A stretch of DNA of 64,000 nucleotides from positions 3,230,395 through 3,294,394 of the forward strand of contig PTFA01000086.1 of assembly GCA_003342895.1 (NCBI GenBank), in the 5' to 3' direction. This document shows, piece after piece, positions 48,001 through 60,899 of this stretch (positions are counted from its first letter, which is position 1; each line of letters begins with the position of its first letter). The translations under genes and the position numbers were made by a program. Source of the stretch: Casuarius casuarius. Lineage: Eukaryota > Chordata > Aves > Casuariiformes > Casuariidae. Under the pieces are notes generated by a model. That model ran no database searches and had not been told where the DNA came from. It was given only the letters and a program-made list of their open reading frames with translations.

Positions 48001-48747
48001 GGCCAACAATATACTAGGGGCTAACCATGACTTATTTCTTGCTGTACTCACTCTGCCTTTCAGCTGAGAGGTCCGTAAGTATCATCGATAGAATCACCTA
48101 GTAAACTGCCATTGCGGATCAGTATGTGGTAATGCTAAAATCCTGGTTCTGACAGCACATTACTTCCTCAGAGTAAGGTCCTCCCATTATTTATCATCTG
48201 ATAATTTTAGCCAAAATGTTAAAATCTGGGAAATTTGAAATGTCTTACAAGCTAAAGCCAATTTCAACCGTTTTAGTTATATCATCCCCCAAATTCCAAA
48301 CAAATGCAGTCATGCAATGTTAGCATTTTCTAGCTGAAACTTTTTAGATTTGGGACTCAAATTTTCTATTTGATAGTTTACTTAATTATATTTTCCGAAA
48401 CCTTTGAAGCAAAAATTAAATATTTGGATCAAACAGTTTCCTTCTGAACCAAAATCTTTTTTTTGCCAGTGCCGCTAGTGAATCAAATTTAGAACATTTT
48501 TAGAAGGAAGAGCCATCACAACCCAAAGCATCTCCTTATATAATCTGTGCTCACAGTCCTCAAACTCCCTCATTATGCATTGTGAGAGCAGATGGACTTT
48601 AGATGACATGGTTATTCGTGGATCGTGGTTATGCGTCTTTGCAGTTTTCATTTTGATAAAGACTTTGAAATAACCTAGGAAAAATCTGTTCTTTGATAAA
48701 CTTTCCCAGGTTCTATGTGTAACCTGCCACTTGTTTGGGAACGACTT
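45011..48747. other. No gene recognised
   Basis: Plain AT-rich sequence. A 'ggactcccactgatgtcaac' phrase at 46474-46493 is a decayed relic of the palindromic amniote repeat. No exon with convincing borders. Confidence 0.45.
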
Positions 48748-48815
48748 TGTGAATTTAAAAGACGATTTTCAAAGGCTGAGAGGGCAATCTTAGGCACTAG
48801 CCCCAGGGAAAAGGG
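48748..48815 (+). repeat. Fragment of 'gattttcaaagg' amniote repeat
   Basis: GACGATTTTCAAAGGCTGAG, then 'aatcttaggcacta', follows the repeat wording 'gattttcaaaagtgc ... cttaggcacct'. Old and partial. Confidence 0.45.
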
Positions 48816-50529
48816 TTCTTAAAGAAGGACCACAAAGCTAGTACCTCTTTGAAAAATCTACAGTACTAAAATAGTAATGCTACGTAGTGAAATCATGAGA
48901 TTTCCTTTTTAAAAACAGTAAGACATTTTTGGTACATTCTTTTCTTCATTTTTTTTTTAAATTTGCCTCAGATTCTGCCTTTGGGATGATCACATGCTAC
49001 ATTTTCAAGTTTATTCTGTCCAGTTGCCCTATTGTCCTCCATGAGCCCTTTCTGAAAACAGCTTACCTTGACTATAGGGCTTATGATGAAAAGCAAGGAG
49101 AAAACACCTTGTCACTGTAAGAAGAAGATGTCTTGAATGAATGCAGAAGCCAATTAGTGTTTGAATTCATTTGGTCTTTTCCTGTCTCGGTTGCAACAGA
49201 AACAAATATGATCTTTAGGTGGAGTTAACAGCTGTTGTCTGTGTCAAAGAAACAGAGACCAAGAATGAGCATGAGTGGGGAGAGGACCAGTTAAGCATCA
49301 CAGAGAGGAAAGAAGTGAAAAAGACCCAACAGCAGAGAATAAGAGGTTGTGAGCTGTGCTGTGCTTGCAATGAAATTGTTGGGAGTTTCATCACGAGAGC
49401 ACAACTGAGCTGTTCTTTTAGGTACGAAAAACTACTGCAAATTACAAATAAAGAACTCACATTAACAGGTTATGGCAGAAAGCTGGTTTCTTTCTAGGAT
49501 GAGCTGAGAAGCTGCACAAGCTGGGTCCCTAAACTTGTGTATTATAGCCAAGCAGTCCCCTTGGCAGAAGTCCTGCTTCCAGCGTCTCTTGAGGGTGTTT
49601 CTACTTCCAATTAATGTGTATCATAGTTCTCCTGTCCCTTCTTTGAGTCCTAGTGTCATTCTTTCTCTTTTCCATCTGATCAAGAGGCTGTACTGTAATC
49701 TAAGGCATACTGGAGCCAATAGATGTCTTTGCATTGTCTTTAATAGGGTTTGAGTCAGAGCAGAGAGGTCATAGTTCTTAGGTTTATAATATATTTTGCA
49801 GTTAAGTTGGGACATATTGCTATTGTTTTGATTTGGACCTCAGATAGCCCTAGAAATAACAGAAACAGAAATGCATAAAACAAAGTTCCTTCCAGTGGGA
49901 CAACCAGAAGTGTTTACATATGTCATCTCAAGACAAACAGTATCTCAGTGGCAGAACCAGGAATGAAGTCTAAGAGTCCTGACTTGCCTCCTTGTGTTTT
50001 CACCATTTGATCATGCAAACTCCCCAAAATTACCAAAAAATTGTGCAAAGAATGACATCCAGCAGAGACCAGGTCTGCCTGGCTCCTACAAGCTTGCCAG
50101 GGCTGTTGGGATGGCAGGGAAAGAGACACAAAATTTATTTTAAGAAGGGTTTTTCCCCCCCTTTTGTCTTCTTCTTTGTGGTGGTTTGTGAAATGCTGGG
50201 AAGGAACATTAAAATAAACAGAAAATGTTGCAAGGAAACCATCCTTGTCCATGCCATTGCCCAACAAGCACCCAGTGTACCAACCATGGAGCTTTGCACA
50301 GGAGTGTATGACACACATGGGGACTATGATTTCTGCTGGCGTAAGGCCTGTTTTCCTTTCTGAATTCCCAGAGCAGAGAAAGAAGAGAATTGGAGCCTCT
50401 TCCTGCCTGGTTGGGGCTCTCCCTCACCTCCAATACAAATGCAGGTGCAAAATTACTGAGTCCTTTTCTTTTTTTTGCATAATTTGAAGCCATGAAATGG
50501 AAGCTGCCTTTGAGCATTTGGCTTTTCCT
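48816..50529. other. No gene recognised
   Basis: Several frames on both strands (for example plus 49219-49497 and minus 49923-50318) without recognisable domains. Holds the minus-strand exon candidate at 49067-49114. Confidence 0.4.
49067..49114 (-). other. Candidate short exon (48 bp), minus strand
   Basis: On the minus strand, ATCTTCTTCTTACAG gives a strong acceptor and CAAG/GTAAGC a strong donor 48 bases later. One frame is open. The peptide is short and unrecognised. Probably one of the chance pairs expected in this much sequence. Confidence 0.15.
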
Positions 50530-50765
50530 CTCTTACAAGTTAGGGCCAGATGCAAAGGAGGACTTAAGCACCTACAATTCAGTAGGTTCCTCCCTACTCA
50601 GGATAACATTTCTTCCAGTACCAACAGCTTTATGTCTGGACATGCCCAGTACTGCTGTGATCTGAGCAGCTTAGTACCAATTCGCACCTAAGACCCAATG
50701 GGATCCCGGAAGAAGTTAAGGAGCCTTATTTTCTGAGGACACCTAATTCAACTGGAGTATTCTGG
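50530..50765 (+). repeat. Two fragments of a 'ggcctaag' amniote repeat
   Basis: 'gggccagatgcaaaggag' then 'acttaagcacctac' (50540-50575), and 'cacctaagacccaatggga' then 'acacctaattcaactgg' (50686-50755), resemble the sauropsid repeat phrases 'gggccagatccaaagg ... acttaggcgcctaactcccattgaa'. Assignment from memory. Confidence 0.35.
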
Positions 50766-51072
50766 AGAAGCCTAATACACACCAACAGCACCAGTCCCTT
50801 CACGTAATACAAGCATAGCTACTTCCTTTTAAACTTAACCAGGTAGGGAGAGGTGCTCTTTGGATGAACAGATTGGTTTTGACTGACAAACATGAAGAGA
50901 GCGAGAGACATTGGTAGCCGTTTTGCGCGAGGGTCCAGGCCTGCTTACTCTTGTGGGGATTGTCTGGGAGAATAAGCATTCCCTCAGGGAGTGAGATTGT
51001 AAATCTGAAAGTTTCCAATACAAAGAAGAAACAAAAACGCAAACCCCTTTCAAGGAAAACATAAATGTAGAG

Positions 51073-51076
<4 letters not shown>

Positions 51077-51105
<29 letters not shown>

Positions 51106-51159
51106 CACCTTAAAAAAAAAAAAAAAAAGTAAAAAATAAAAAAAAAAAAAAAAAAAAAA
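51077..51159 (+). repeat. Long A-rich tract
   Basis: Three adenine blocks of about 28, 17 and 21 bases are separated by CACCTT and GTAAAAAAT-type interruptions. No target-site duplication or retroposed body is evident on either side, so it reads as an expanded poly(A) microsatellite, possibly an old retroposon tail. Length may be misassembled. Confidence 0.9.
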
Positions 51160-54100
51160 GAAGAAACCACAGTTATTTTGCTGGCTAATATCATGAAGAC
51201 ATGATAGTACTTGCAGCTTCCTGCTTGGACTTGGCTTGCTCCAAAGTTATTTTGTGTGTTAATCATGTGGTTTAGATGGTGAAGATTAGGACTGAGTGAG
51301 CTAGTTCAGATAAAAGGAGAAAAAGCAGCAACCAAACCTTCACCTAAACCTCCAAACTAAACTTTTCTAAGTTTTGGAAAAAAAAAAAAGTGTTAACTTT
51401 TCTTTATTATTCCTTTGTTTTGCAATTAAGTTTTTATTTAAAGGTACCATTCATTCATTAGCTACAGTTACTCATTCAAGGCATTATAAGTGCAGATTGC
51501 TGTGAGAAAGACTACTGTTATCACTGCAAAAACAAAAGTACCAATTTCATGTTAACAAAAGTACATTTCTATCTCTTTTCCTGAACTGGGATTTTTAATG
51601 AAACTAGTTTTTAAAATACATTTTACTGTTTCCAGCGTAGGTAGCATAACACTATTCAAGTTTCTATGCTTTTGTTTTCTACCTGTTTTTTTCCTGTGCA
51701 TCTTGGTCTGGAATGTTCAGTTATAGATTTCCTGATAAAGACTACAGCCAAGAGCCAACGATTTGGCCAATGTTCCTCAGAAAATAGGTATATAAAATCA
51801 TGTTCCAAAACCTAAACTGAAATGTGTAGGTGGTCTTATTGTCAAAAAACGAGAAGTGCTTGTGCTTAACAATTTTGAAGATTAAACTGTGTTATTTGGA
51901 GCTTTTCTATGTAATACTTCTAGATACCTATTTTTATATAGTTGCCTGAGTCGATGGCATACTTCATGCTTGATTTGCACATTTGGCATGCACTGTGCAA
52001 GGGGAAATACATATGCACCTACTCCAGTCATGCACAAGCTGGACAACTCTTTGCAGATGTCAGATATGTGTGTAATAAGCCCAGTGTCTGCTCATGCAGA
52101 TCTTTGGCGTATGCGTACAACCGTTGTAACTACTGGCCTGATCCTTCATTGCCCTTAAATTATGCAAACTGGGAGCCTGGTGCTTCCAGATGTGCGAGAC
52201 AGCATTTTACACACCCTGTGGACTTGCTATGAGGCCATGGGTTTGATTACACAGGCATGAGACAGTGGGGAATCAGGCCCTGGGCATATTGTATATGAAC
52301 GCTTGTTTTTCTGTTTGGAAAATCAAGTCTCTTGTGTTACAGTCCATTATAGCGCTCCATGTGCAACAAAGCTGACTTGAAGTATCCCATAATGGATGAG
52401 CTTAGGGGGACAGAATACTGGTCAGGGATGTACCATAACATCAGGGATTTCACAAGACATCTGGACCTTGAGCCTTTCAAAGTGCAGACAAATAAAAGAG
52501 ATGCACAAATTAGGAGTCCTTGGCTACAGCTCCTTGGCTGTATTTACTGGAGAGAGACTGAGACCTCCAAAAAGAGGTTGCGCTTCCCTAATGTTGAGGT
52601 AACAGGGATTCTAACAGTTAAGTAAGATTAATCCCAGCCTTAGAGCCAAGTACATGCAAAAGTAAAGTGTCACAGAAGGACACAAGACTGTGGCAAGCAC
52701 TGTCTGGAGTGTGCTATTCAGTCATTTGATTTTTCTGCATGTCTGCAATTACTGATTTTGAGTGGGTATGAAGGAGGGATCTACTTTTCGTGACAGCTGC
52801 TGTTTGTGCAGCGGTTCAAACCCAACTGCAGTCAGGATATATTAAAAATGGAATGAGTAAGCCAGCTCTGGAGAGTGACTTCCATCATTATAAACTAAAG
52901 AGGCTTGGATTAACATTTGAACTTTTTGAATGCTTATTCTAATTAAACCACAGAGTCTTCTGAGAGCTTCATCCATCACTAATTAAGACATGCAACCATT
53001 TATCTGTGGTTCATCCATGTGTTTAGCAGTTTTTGCTTTAGTGGGACTTAGTGGTGCGAAATGTCTGTGCTGGGGTGAATGCCACTCAGAGAAACACTGA
53101 TGAACTCTATGCTTCTATATTAATACTCTTACCCTTCTGTACTGGGGAATCCGAGCATGGCCCCAGATTTAGAGCTAAAACAAATAACCCACTTCAAAAA
53201 TAAACTGCTGTAGGAAGTGTCTTTGAATTATTTATTAATGCCAAATTAAAAAAAAAGAAGTAAATACAAATAATTTTCCCTACGATGAATGCAACACAAA
53301 CATCCTGGTATTTTGGTAGTGCTTGAGAGCTGGAATATAAAACTGCCTATAAACAACAGTGAATCTGACAGGTCTGTTTTATTTCTCTTCCTCCTCCATC
53401 CCCACTCCCCTCCCCTGTATAAATAAATACATAAATATTAATGAAAAAGAGAAGCAATAACACTTATCTGTTAATTTCTCTCCTTTTATTTTCTGGACGT
53501 GCTTAATTTAAAAGCATGTTGGGATAATGTTTAGTCATATATATGGCTGTTTGTTTGAGCCTTTTATTAGCCATGATTCATTCTGCGTAGCAGCAGCACA
53601 AGGTGGTGATCATGCTTTCAGTCCGTATCTGTACCACGATGCTCAGTTATCTGTCTGCCCTTGAGCTATCGGTAGGTATGGATTTGCATGTACACTGTTC
53701 TCCTGTGACAATAACATGCCAGGAATGACCGGTCTGGTATTACCCGGTCAGGTGAAGTTCCATTCAAATAAGGTACATGCCACCAAAACAATTCAGATCA
53801 AAGGTCTGTCCTTCAACAGAATTAAAATGTAAGGACTTCTAAAGCAATTTTAGCAGTTGGCTTTACAAATGAACTTATGTCAGCTGCTCTGTATGATGAC
53901 TGGCTAAATTACTTATATATCTAATCTTATCTAGCTATCTGTCTGTCTGTTTTTCAGCATTTCAGTACCCATCACCATATTATCTAGGCGCCACCATAAA
54001 ATTAAGAGGCTCTGCAGCGACATTCCCAGCATGATCTGTTCAAAGGTCATTAGCAGACCCTTTCATACTGGGAAAGATCAGAGGAGAGTAAGGAAGTAAG

Positions 54101-57100
54101 GAGCAGGGGGAGAGAAAACGGAAAAGGAGGCACTGAGCAGTGGAGCCATTTTGGTTGTGCTCATCCTGTGTGGCTGAGCTAGTACTGAAGTGTAGGAGCT
54201 TCACGTCAGCTCTCTTTATTCTGATACAAGGACGATAGCACTTGTTACGCTCTTGTTACATCAGAAAATTATCTCGCGTGCCCTCCAGATCGCTGCCTCG
54301 GTGCTTTCTTCAGATCCTGTTTACATGCCTGGTCTCTGTGAGTTCAGTGTATTAAACGGACCGGAGCAGGGCACTGCTTTCAGAGATTCCTAAGGGACAG
54401 CAAGCACTGCATTTTCCAAATTAATATCTTAGTTAAAATTTTATTTTTAGCTTAGCGCGCAAATCCTACAAACTCGTTATGCTTGAAGAAACAAAAATGA
54501 AGGTTGTTTTCAGTGTATGCAAAGTTGCATAGCACCCGCTGAATCAGGAAGGCTGATCTTATCCCAGGAGGCCCAGTCCTGCTTCCACTGGAGTCAGTTG
54601 CTGTAATCTCTCCGCAGCGAGCGCGTGCCGAGGACAATCTGGGGCATTTGCATTATGGAAAGGTGACCCTGACTGTACTGTGTTCACTGGTGCCGTTTGG
54701 TGCTACCCTTTCAAGAAACACACTGGTAAAAGAAAAACTTGCTGAAGCTCTTTTTTTCACTCCTGCCTCATTCAGTCCTGAGGAGGCTAATGACAGTGCA
54801 CTACTGTGTGCTCAAACAAGCCCGCTGGGGGCTTTTTTACCCTTTTTGGCTTTAGATTTATACTAGGGGAAAAATAGGTGGCTCCAAAGTGAGAAGGAAA
54901 GAGCCAAAGTTGGAAGCTAACCACAGTACGTGGGTGTAAGCGATTACCAAAGGCTTCCAGTAACTCTGCTATCATCAGAGACTGGCTTTATGGGTATGGC
55001 CTCAAGAAGTTTCCCTCCACTTAATTAAAGAAGCAGATAAGTATCTAGGTGGAGCGTGCAGATAGGTTCTGAATGAGTTACCCACTAAGGCTGCTTCACT
55101 GCACCTATTGTTAAAGCCAAAATATAATATCAGATTAGTGCATTATATTTGCCTATTATAGCACTATGTCATCATTATATGACATGTTATAATTAAAGCC
55201 CTGCGTTAGAAACAAAACTATTTGGCTTGGGATAAGTTGCCTTTATGACTTCTGTGGTTATGATTTCCTCCTTTTTTTAACCCCTTAAAACTGCATAATA
55301 TAGCTATTTGTAACTGTATAAAGAAAGTTTCTAGTCTCAGATTCTAATCTCAGTTAATTCAATGTAAATAAAGTCAAAATCTGGCACATAGTCTTTTCCT
55401 GTGTCTGACTATTTGCTGATAGAAGGAAATGCCATGCTGTTTGGGTCGAAGGAGTCACAAAGATGGGCACTAGATTAAATGAGAGCACGCCTAACTCACC
55501 ATCTGGCCCTTTCAGTTGTCATTCTGCTGTCCACATCAGGGCCTGATTTTGTACAAATCCCCATTACTTGTGGGAGAGGAAGACACTCAGCATATTCTCA
55601 CTTCTTTTTTTTTCCTTCCTGGAACTACATGGGCAAAAACTGGTTATTAGTCTAGATTCTGGCCCTCACTCCGAGGAAACCATGCTCACAAATGCAAATC
55701 TGCAAAATGGGTGTGCGATTGCCTGCCTAACTTGGAGATACGATTAAGATTACAGTTTGGGTAACTGACTATGTTAATACATTTAATTAGTAATTTGCAT
55801 ATGCAAGCTTTTAAATTTCAGTAGTTGGTGATTCATGCAGTTAAGTGCCAACCTTAGGCTTGCTGTCAGATTTAGATAAACAGACTATGCCAGCAGTACC
55901 CCCTTCCTGCCCCCAGCAAATGCACAGAGCAAGTATTGTGACTGGGCAAGATGTAATTTCTTGAAAATAGCCAGGCTTTGTCTATCCAAGAAGCAAGTGT
56001 GTTGTGGGGTCATGAATTTTCCTGCTGTTGTTTGGTAGCAGCTTTTGTTATTTCATATTTTGCAAGACTCTTACATAAACCTAATTGATGTCTTTTATAT
56101 TCATAACTGAACGGGGAGTTTGTTTGGTTTGGAGGTGACCAGCTTAATAAAGGTTAATTATGAGAAGACGGTTGCCAATAGCTAGGGATGATATCCCACT
56201 TTCTTAGTCAATCGGTCGGTGAGAGTTGATTCGATTGCTGCAATGCCGGTAACTCGATCGTTTGCTTCCTAATTTGGGGCTGACCTTTCACCCAGGCTTG
56301 GACAGAGCGGGATTTGGCAGTGGCAACTCGCCTGTGCACTTTCAGGCTTACATGCACCAGGAACTATTTATTTCTTTCTGTTTCACTTAGCTCGTGGAAA
56401 TGTGCCTTCTCATCACGGGTGCAATTTCTCCTGCACAAGAAAGCCCCAAGCATAAGTGCCAGATCTCTCAGATCATCAGTCTGGGATAGATGCAGACTTT
56501 GGATTTATATGGCTCACTGGAGACCCATTTTTAGCATTTCATCTATAATAATAAAACTGTGAGAATGAAAAGTAGAAAGGTAAAAATAATAATCTGCAAA
56601 AATGTGATTTTTTTTTGCATGGAAAAGTTAATTTCACCTGCTTTTCCAATGGTGCTGTGACCACTGCTCAAGAGGAAATTTCACCCTATGGCCGTTCACT
56701 CACACAAGTAAGTCACGGCGCTTGATCCCCTGTGGCTGTGCCCGTTCGCAGCGAGTCCCCGGCTGCAAAGGGAGAACTCGCCGAGCAAAGGGGGCTATAA
56801 TCGGCCACACGTGGACCTCCCAGGAGAGTGTGTCCTCCTCAGTGGTAATTAATTTTCTGCCCTGCAATATACTTAACAATGCAAAACACTGCTAATTTCT
56901 TTGTTCATTAAACCTTTCCGTCAGCCTCTTAAAGGTACTTTTATGAACACCATTCATTCCTTTTCTGTGTTGATTGATGAGTCAGGCAAAATTACATGGA
57001 CATTTATTATCATGACATGTTGTCCCTGAATAGTATGTTATTAGGTCCTTAATAAAGCTGTGACTATACCCACCAACATCAGGAATTACAGACTGTCAAA

Positions 57101-57631
57101 GGGAAGGGAATTTGAAAGGAAAATGCTGAGGAATCAGTGAAATTGCATGAACACAAAGCTCAGATTTCAAGGGAGAAACAAGCAGGTAGAATCCAACTTT
57201 GCAGGTCTTTTCAGACACCTTAAAAAGTTTGAGGCATGATAAAAATATGGCCTCTGCAGGAGATGTCATCATGTGGGATAGGTTTCTCTACTCCCTCGGT
57301 CAAAAAATTACTTTCTAATAGCATCTGCCTATTTTACATATATAATGAGCCAAATTCTATGTGGTCATGTTAATGCCTGGGAAGTGCTTAGAGTGAGGGA
57401 CAATTGTGCTGCCAGCTATTTTCCCCAGAAGACTGTCCTGAGAGCAGACACTGCAAAGGTAAATGAAAACTTTCCCTGCCTGATTCATTCATATTTTTAA
57501 CATTGACTATAGATTTTAAGTAATGAATAAATGGTATTGTCAGTGTCTCTTATCTCATATTTCACAGCTCTTTAAACAAATAATACTTCAGACATCCTCC
57601 TCTATTCTTCCGTATCCTGGAAGTATCTGTT
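51160..57631. other. No gene recognised
   Basis: Long AT-rich stretch. Notable items are a decayed repeat phrase at 54565-54610 (cttccactggagtcagttgc), AT-rich sequence at 55100-55200, and two small CpG clusters (56205-56265 and 56715-56815) in CpG-poor surroundings. All frames are short and unrecognised. Some of this could be conserved regulatory DNA, which cannot be judged from one species. Confidence 0.4.
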
Positions 57632-57760
57632 TAGAAATAAAAGAACTGAAGCACTGAAGGGTGAAGTGACTTGCTCAAGATCATAAAACAAGTTTGCAGC
57701 AATGCCAGAAACAGGACCTCACTTTCCTTACTCCAGAGCCACTAAGTCATCATTCCTGCC
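57632..57760 (-). repeat. MIR-type CORE-SINE, reverse orientation
   Basis: AACTGAAGCACTGAAGGGTG, 'aagtgacttgctcaagatcataaaacaagtttgcagcaatgccagaaacaggacct', 'cttactccagagccactaagtca' match the complement of MIR (aactgaggcacagag, aagtgacttgcccaaggtcac, agtggcagagccaggaatagaacct, cagtgctcta). Confidence 0.8.
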
Positions 57761-59244
57761 TAATTAACATGGGGCAGAGTCTCTGCAGCAGAGGCTGAAA
57801 AGCGACCAGCCAGGTTTGACATTTAGCAGAGAACAAGAGTAGTGGGCTCCTCTGCCATGCCAGGCCCCACCAATGTGCTTCCCTGGGCAGCAGGAGAAAA
57901 GCCCTCCTGAGATCCCCAGCGAATGTTTAGTCTCTTTGGGGAGGCTGGAGGAGGGCACAGACTACCTGAGAGTGAGTTCGGTGAAGTGCTTATTTCGAGG
58001 TCACATGCACCTCCCTTCTCCCCTCAAGACAAGGTAGTATTTAGTTGAGGGAAGACTCTAGTACTGCATTTATAAAGCAAGAGAATAAAAGGCAGCTTTC
58101 CTTACAGGTGGGCTTTATGCAATGTTAAATGTTTTTGACAAGCATAGTTAATTTTCCCATTCGTCTTCTTCATTTCCTAAAGAGGCCTTCCTCGTGCCCC
58201 AAGTGCAAATGAGAGACCCTTCTCAGGATAAAGCCTGTTTTGAAGCAAGTGAGGATTGGAAAGTTCGGACACACTGATATCTTATTTTTGGACCAGAAGA
58301 GAATGAACACTTAAGTGATGAGGACAGTTCATGAGAAAGGAGTATGGGGTGGTTGGGAGATGGTCGTCATTTTCTTCACTGAATGCAGATGAGGATGAAA
58401 CCAGCTTGTGCTTTCGCATGGCAGCACAGTGCACTGGTGTTTTCCCAGACAGAAGCACATGCTGCATAAGGTAACTTTTTCTTTAAGGAAGAAAACCAAC
58501 CCTATAATTTCTGGACTTTGTAGTAACCAAGATAACCCTTAGAGTGGGAGCAGCGTGCGAAGAACAGACCAATGTCTGCTGCAGTCTGCAGAAACCAAGA
58601 AGTAATTGCTCTGAGAGGTCCAAGTTGCCCTGTTCATTTTAGGAGCCTGTGGATCAGGTTAACAGTGAGAGCACAGCTACCAATTTTGTTAGCAGTTTCA
58701 TAGTCTTCCGAAAGACATCTTGATTTTCTCTCCCAAGGAGGTGGAGCTTTCTTGGTGGGTGGAGCCTAGGAAAGGATTACCATTTTTTTTTTTTTCCACA
58801 TCTAATCCTGCCTCGCATGCTGCAGTGGAATAATGGGGAGAAGGGGAGGATACTGCAGACTGCCGTCTCCAGACCTACTCCGTGGGCTCCCTAGTAGACA
58901 GGCCCTGCTGGAAGGGGGCACGCAAGCATGTTAGGAGGTATTTGTCCACAAGCCACCCTGTGTTGCAGAAAGCTGCCCTGCTGCTGCCTGGCTGGGTAAG
59001 GTCAGGTAGTCTCCAGCATGCACTCCAGCCCTCTGCTGCCCCTGCTCTGGGAGTTCAATTTGTTAAAGCAGGATTTTGCCTTATTTTTTAAAGAGAAACA
59101 TTTTAGTCGTACCTATCATTGTAAAGTGACTCTAATGCCAGTAAAGCATGCCTAATTGGCAGGATTTAGAGACTGATCATTTCAATTTATGCCCAGAACA
59201 GGTAGGGCAGCAATGAAAGCCTCTCCCACCCAACCCCACCCCTT

Positions 59245-59284
<40 letters not shown>

Positions 59285-60024
59285 GGAGGGCTGAGAAGGG
59301 AGTTCCCTCTCTGCGTGCAATAAAAAGGCACAGTCCTACAGTAAATACCAGTTTAAGCTTATGGCTGTTTAATAGCTAGGATACCTCTCATAATAAAGCT
59401 TTCACAGGGCTCGTGCAGAAGAGCACCTGCTAGTGAATTAATGCAAAAGGCAAGAGCAGGAGCCATTTGCTAAGGTTTTGCCTTTAAAGACTTGGCAGAA
59501 AACACTGGAGTGAAATTTTCACTTCATGTTACCATGAGGTCAGTGGGAAAATAGCTCAGTGCCCCTAGCCTGTCTGCTGGAAATGGTTCCCATCACTGCC
59601 ACAGCTTGCAATAGCCTTCCCAGAACCGTGTGCTGTTTGGTATCACTTCCTTCTTTTCAGGCTTCTTCACCATGTTGAGATCTGCATTCTAGTCCTTTTT
59701 GCTGAACCCTTTCCAAATTGCCAACTTGTCTCATGAACTGTATCCCCTAGAAACAGACACAGGATTGTATTACAACAGGTTTGATTTCATCATTCCCACC
59801 TATTCTGAGTGCAACATAATCCACAAGCCAAAATCCATAGGAGCTAATTCTGGACAAGGGCACAATTGACTCGTTCGCATTATTGACAAAGGAAGAACTA
59901 CCAAGAAGTAGTGGTTTTCCCCTGTAAAGTATCTGCTTATCTAAATAAAATGCTTTGCCATAAAAAGCCCTGTACAAACACCATGTCACTGTGAGTCTTT
60001 AGAGAATTAGGCTTATGCAATTGC
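57761..60024. other. No gene recognised
   Basis: Contains a T run (58782-58795) and short frames only. The acceptor/donor pair ending at about 58986 (ctgg/gtaagg) frames about 33 bp and is not persuasive. Confidence 0.4.
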
Positions 60025-60047
60025 AAAAATAAAATAAAATAAAAATA
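60025..60047 (+). repeat. AAAAT microsatellite
   Basis: About four units of AAAAT/AAATA. Simple repeat. Confidence 0.85.
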
Positions 60048-60122
60048 ACATTTTCCAGTAGCCATTAGTAGCACTCCGATTGCCCAATGCAGCAACTATT
60101 GCTTTTCTCAGCATCTGCTTTA

Positions 60123-60899
60123 TCAGTTGTCTTCCAGCCCGTAGAAGTCCATGATTCTTGGCAGCAGCTCTTGCTGATGTGGAGGATTATTGCTTAAGAA
60201 TCCTTTGATCACCAGCCAGGTACTAACACCATGCTCTGAAATTGTGACTTGCCAGACCTGGCCAGCATACAAACTGAATGGGCTCCTCCAGCACAGTAAG
60301 AAGAAATCTTTTTTTCTTTTCTCTGGCCTGTTCAGGTGCATCTTATTCACCATCTTTCTAGACATCCAGTTTTTCTGTTGTACTTTCTTTCCCTGGGCTT
60401 ATGCCCCTGCCACAGCTGCGTCACAGCAATGATCCAGAGGCCTGGCAGCCACTTCTGGCTCTGGAAGGACATGTTTCACCAAAGCACTTGACACATGCAA
60501 AACTTTGAAGCTTGTGTTCAGCATTGGTTTGCTTATGCTCAGGTATAACATACACTGAAGTGCTTTGTTGAGCTGGGGCCCACAGATGGCTGTTGTTAGA
60601 GCATAGGCAGCATCCAACCTGATAGATGGTTTTTTTCCCTGGGGAGTGCAAAACGCTGATCCACTGTCATCTCCCCTTGCACAGCAAGAGACTGCCGAAT
60701 CAGCCCATGTGCACAGGTAGCTCCCTAGAATTTGAACACACATGATATGAAAGTGCTCAAAATTTACTAGGGCGTGTATTGTAAAACAGAGCAGGACACA
60801 AAAATTTTCCCAGAGACATTGTGAGCTCAGATCCATGATATACAGATCCATGTAAATGCATCCACATAAATACAGATCTATGCATTTATCATTACTCAC
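60123..60899 (-). pseudogene. Possible old pseudogene (unidentified)
   Basis: Two minus-strand open stretches meet here. The upstream frame (60899-60399) stays open for 166 codons, and another frame (60365-60123) continues for 80 codons to a stop after the residues FYGLEDN. Their composition (KHVLPEPEVAARPLDH in the first, RIMDFYGLEDN in the second) looks more protein-like than other frames in the window, and a frame change between them would fit a decayed processed copy. No domain or family is recognised, no poly(A) tail is clear, and chance remains likely. I make no functional claim. Confidence 0.12.

Noticed and set aside
52795..52835. tRNA-like B-box (GGTTCAAACCC)
   Set aside because: No A-box, no cloverleaf stems and no acceptor pairing around it.
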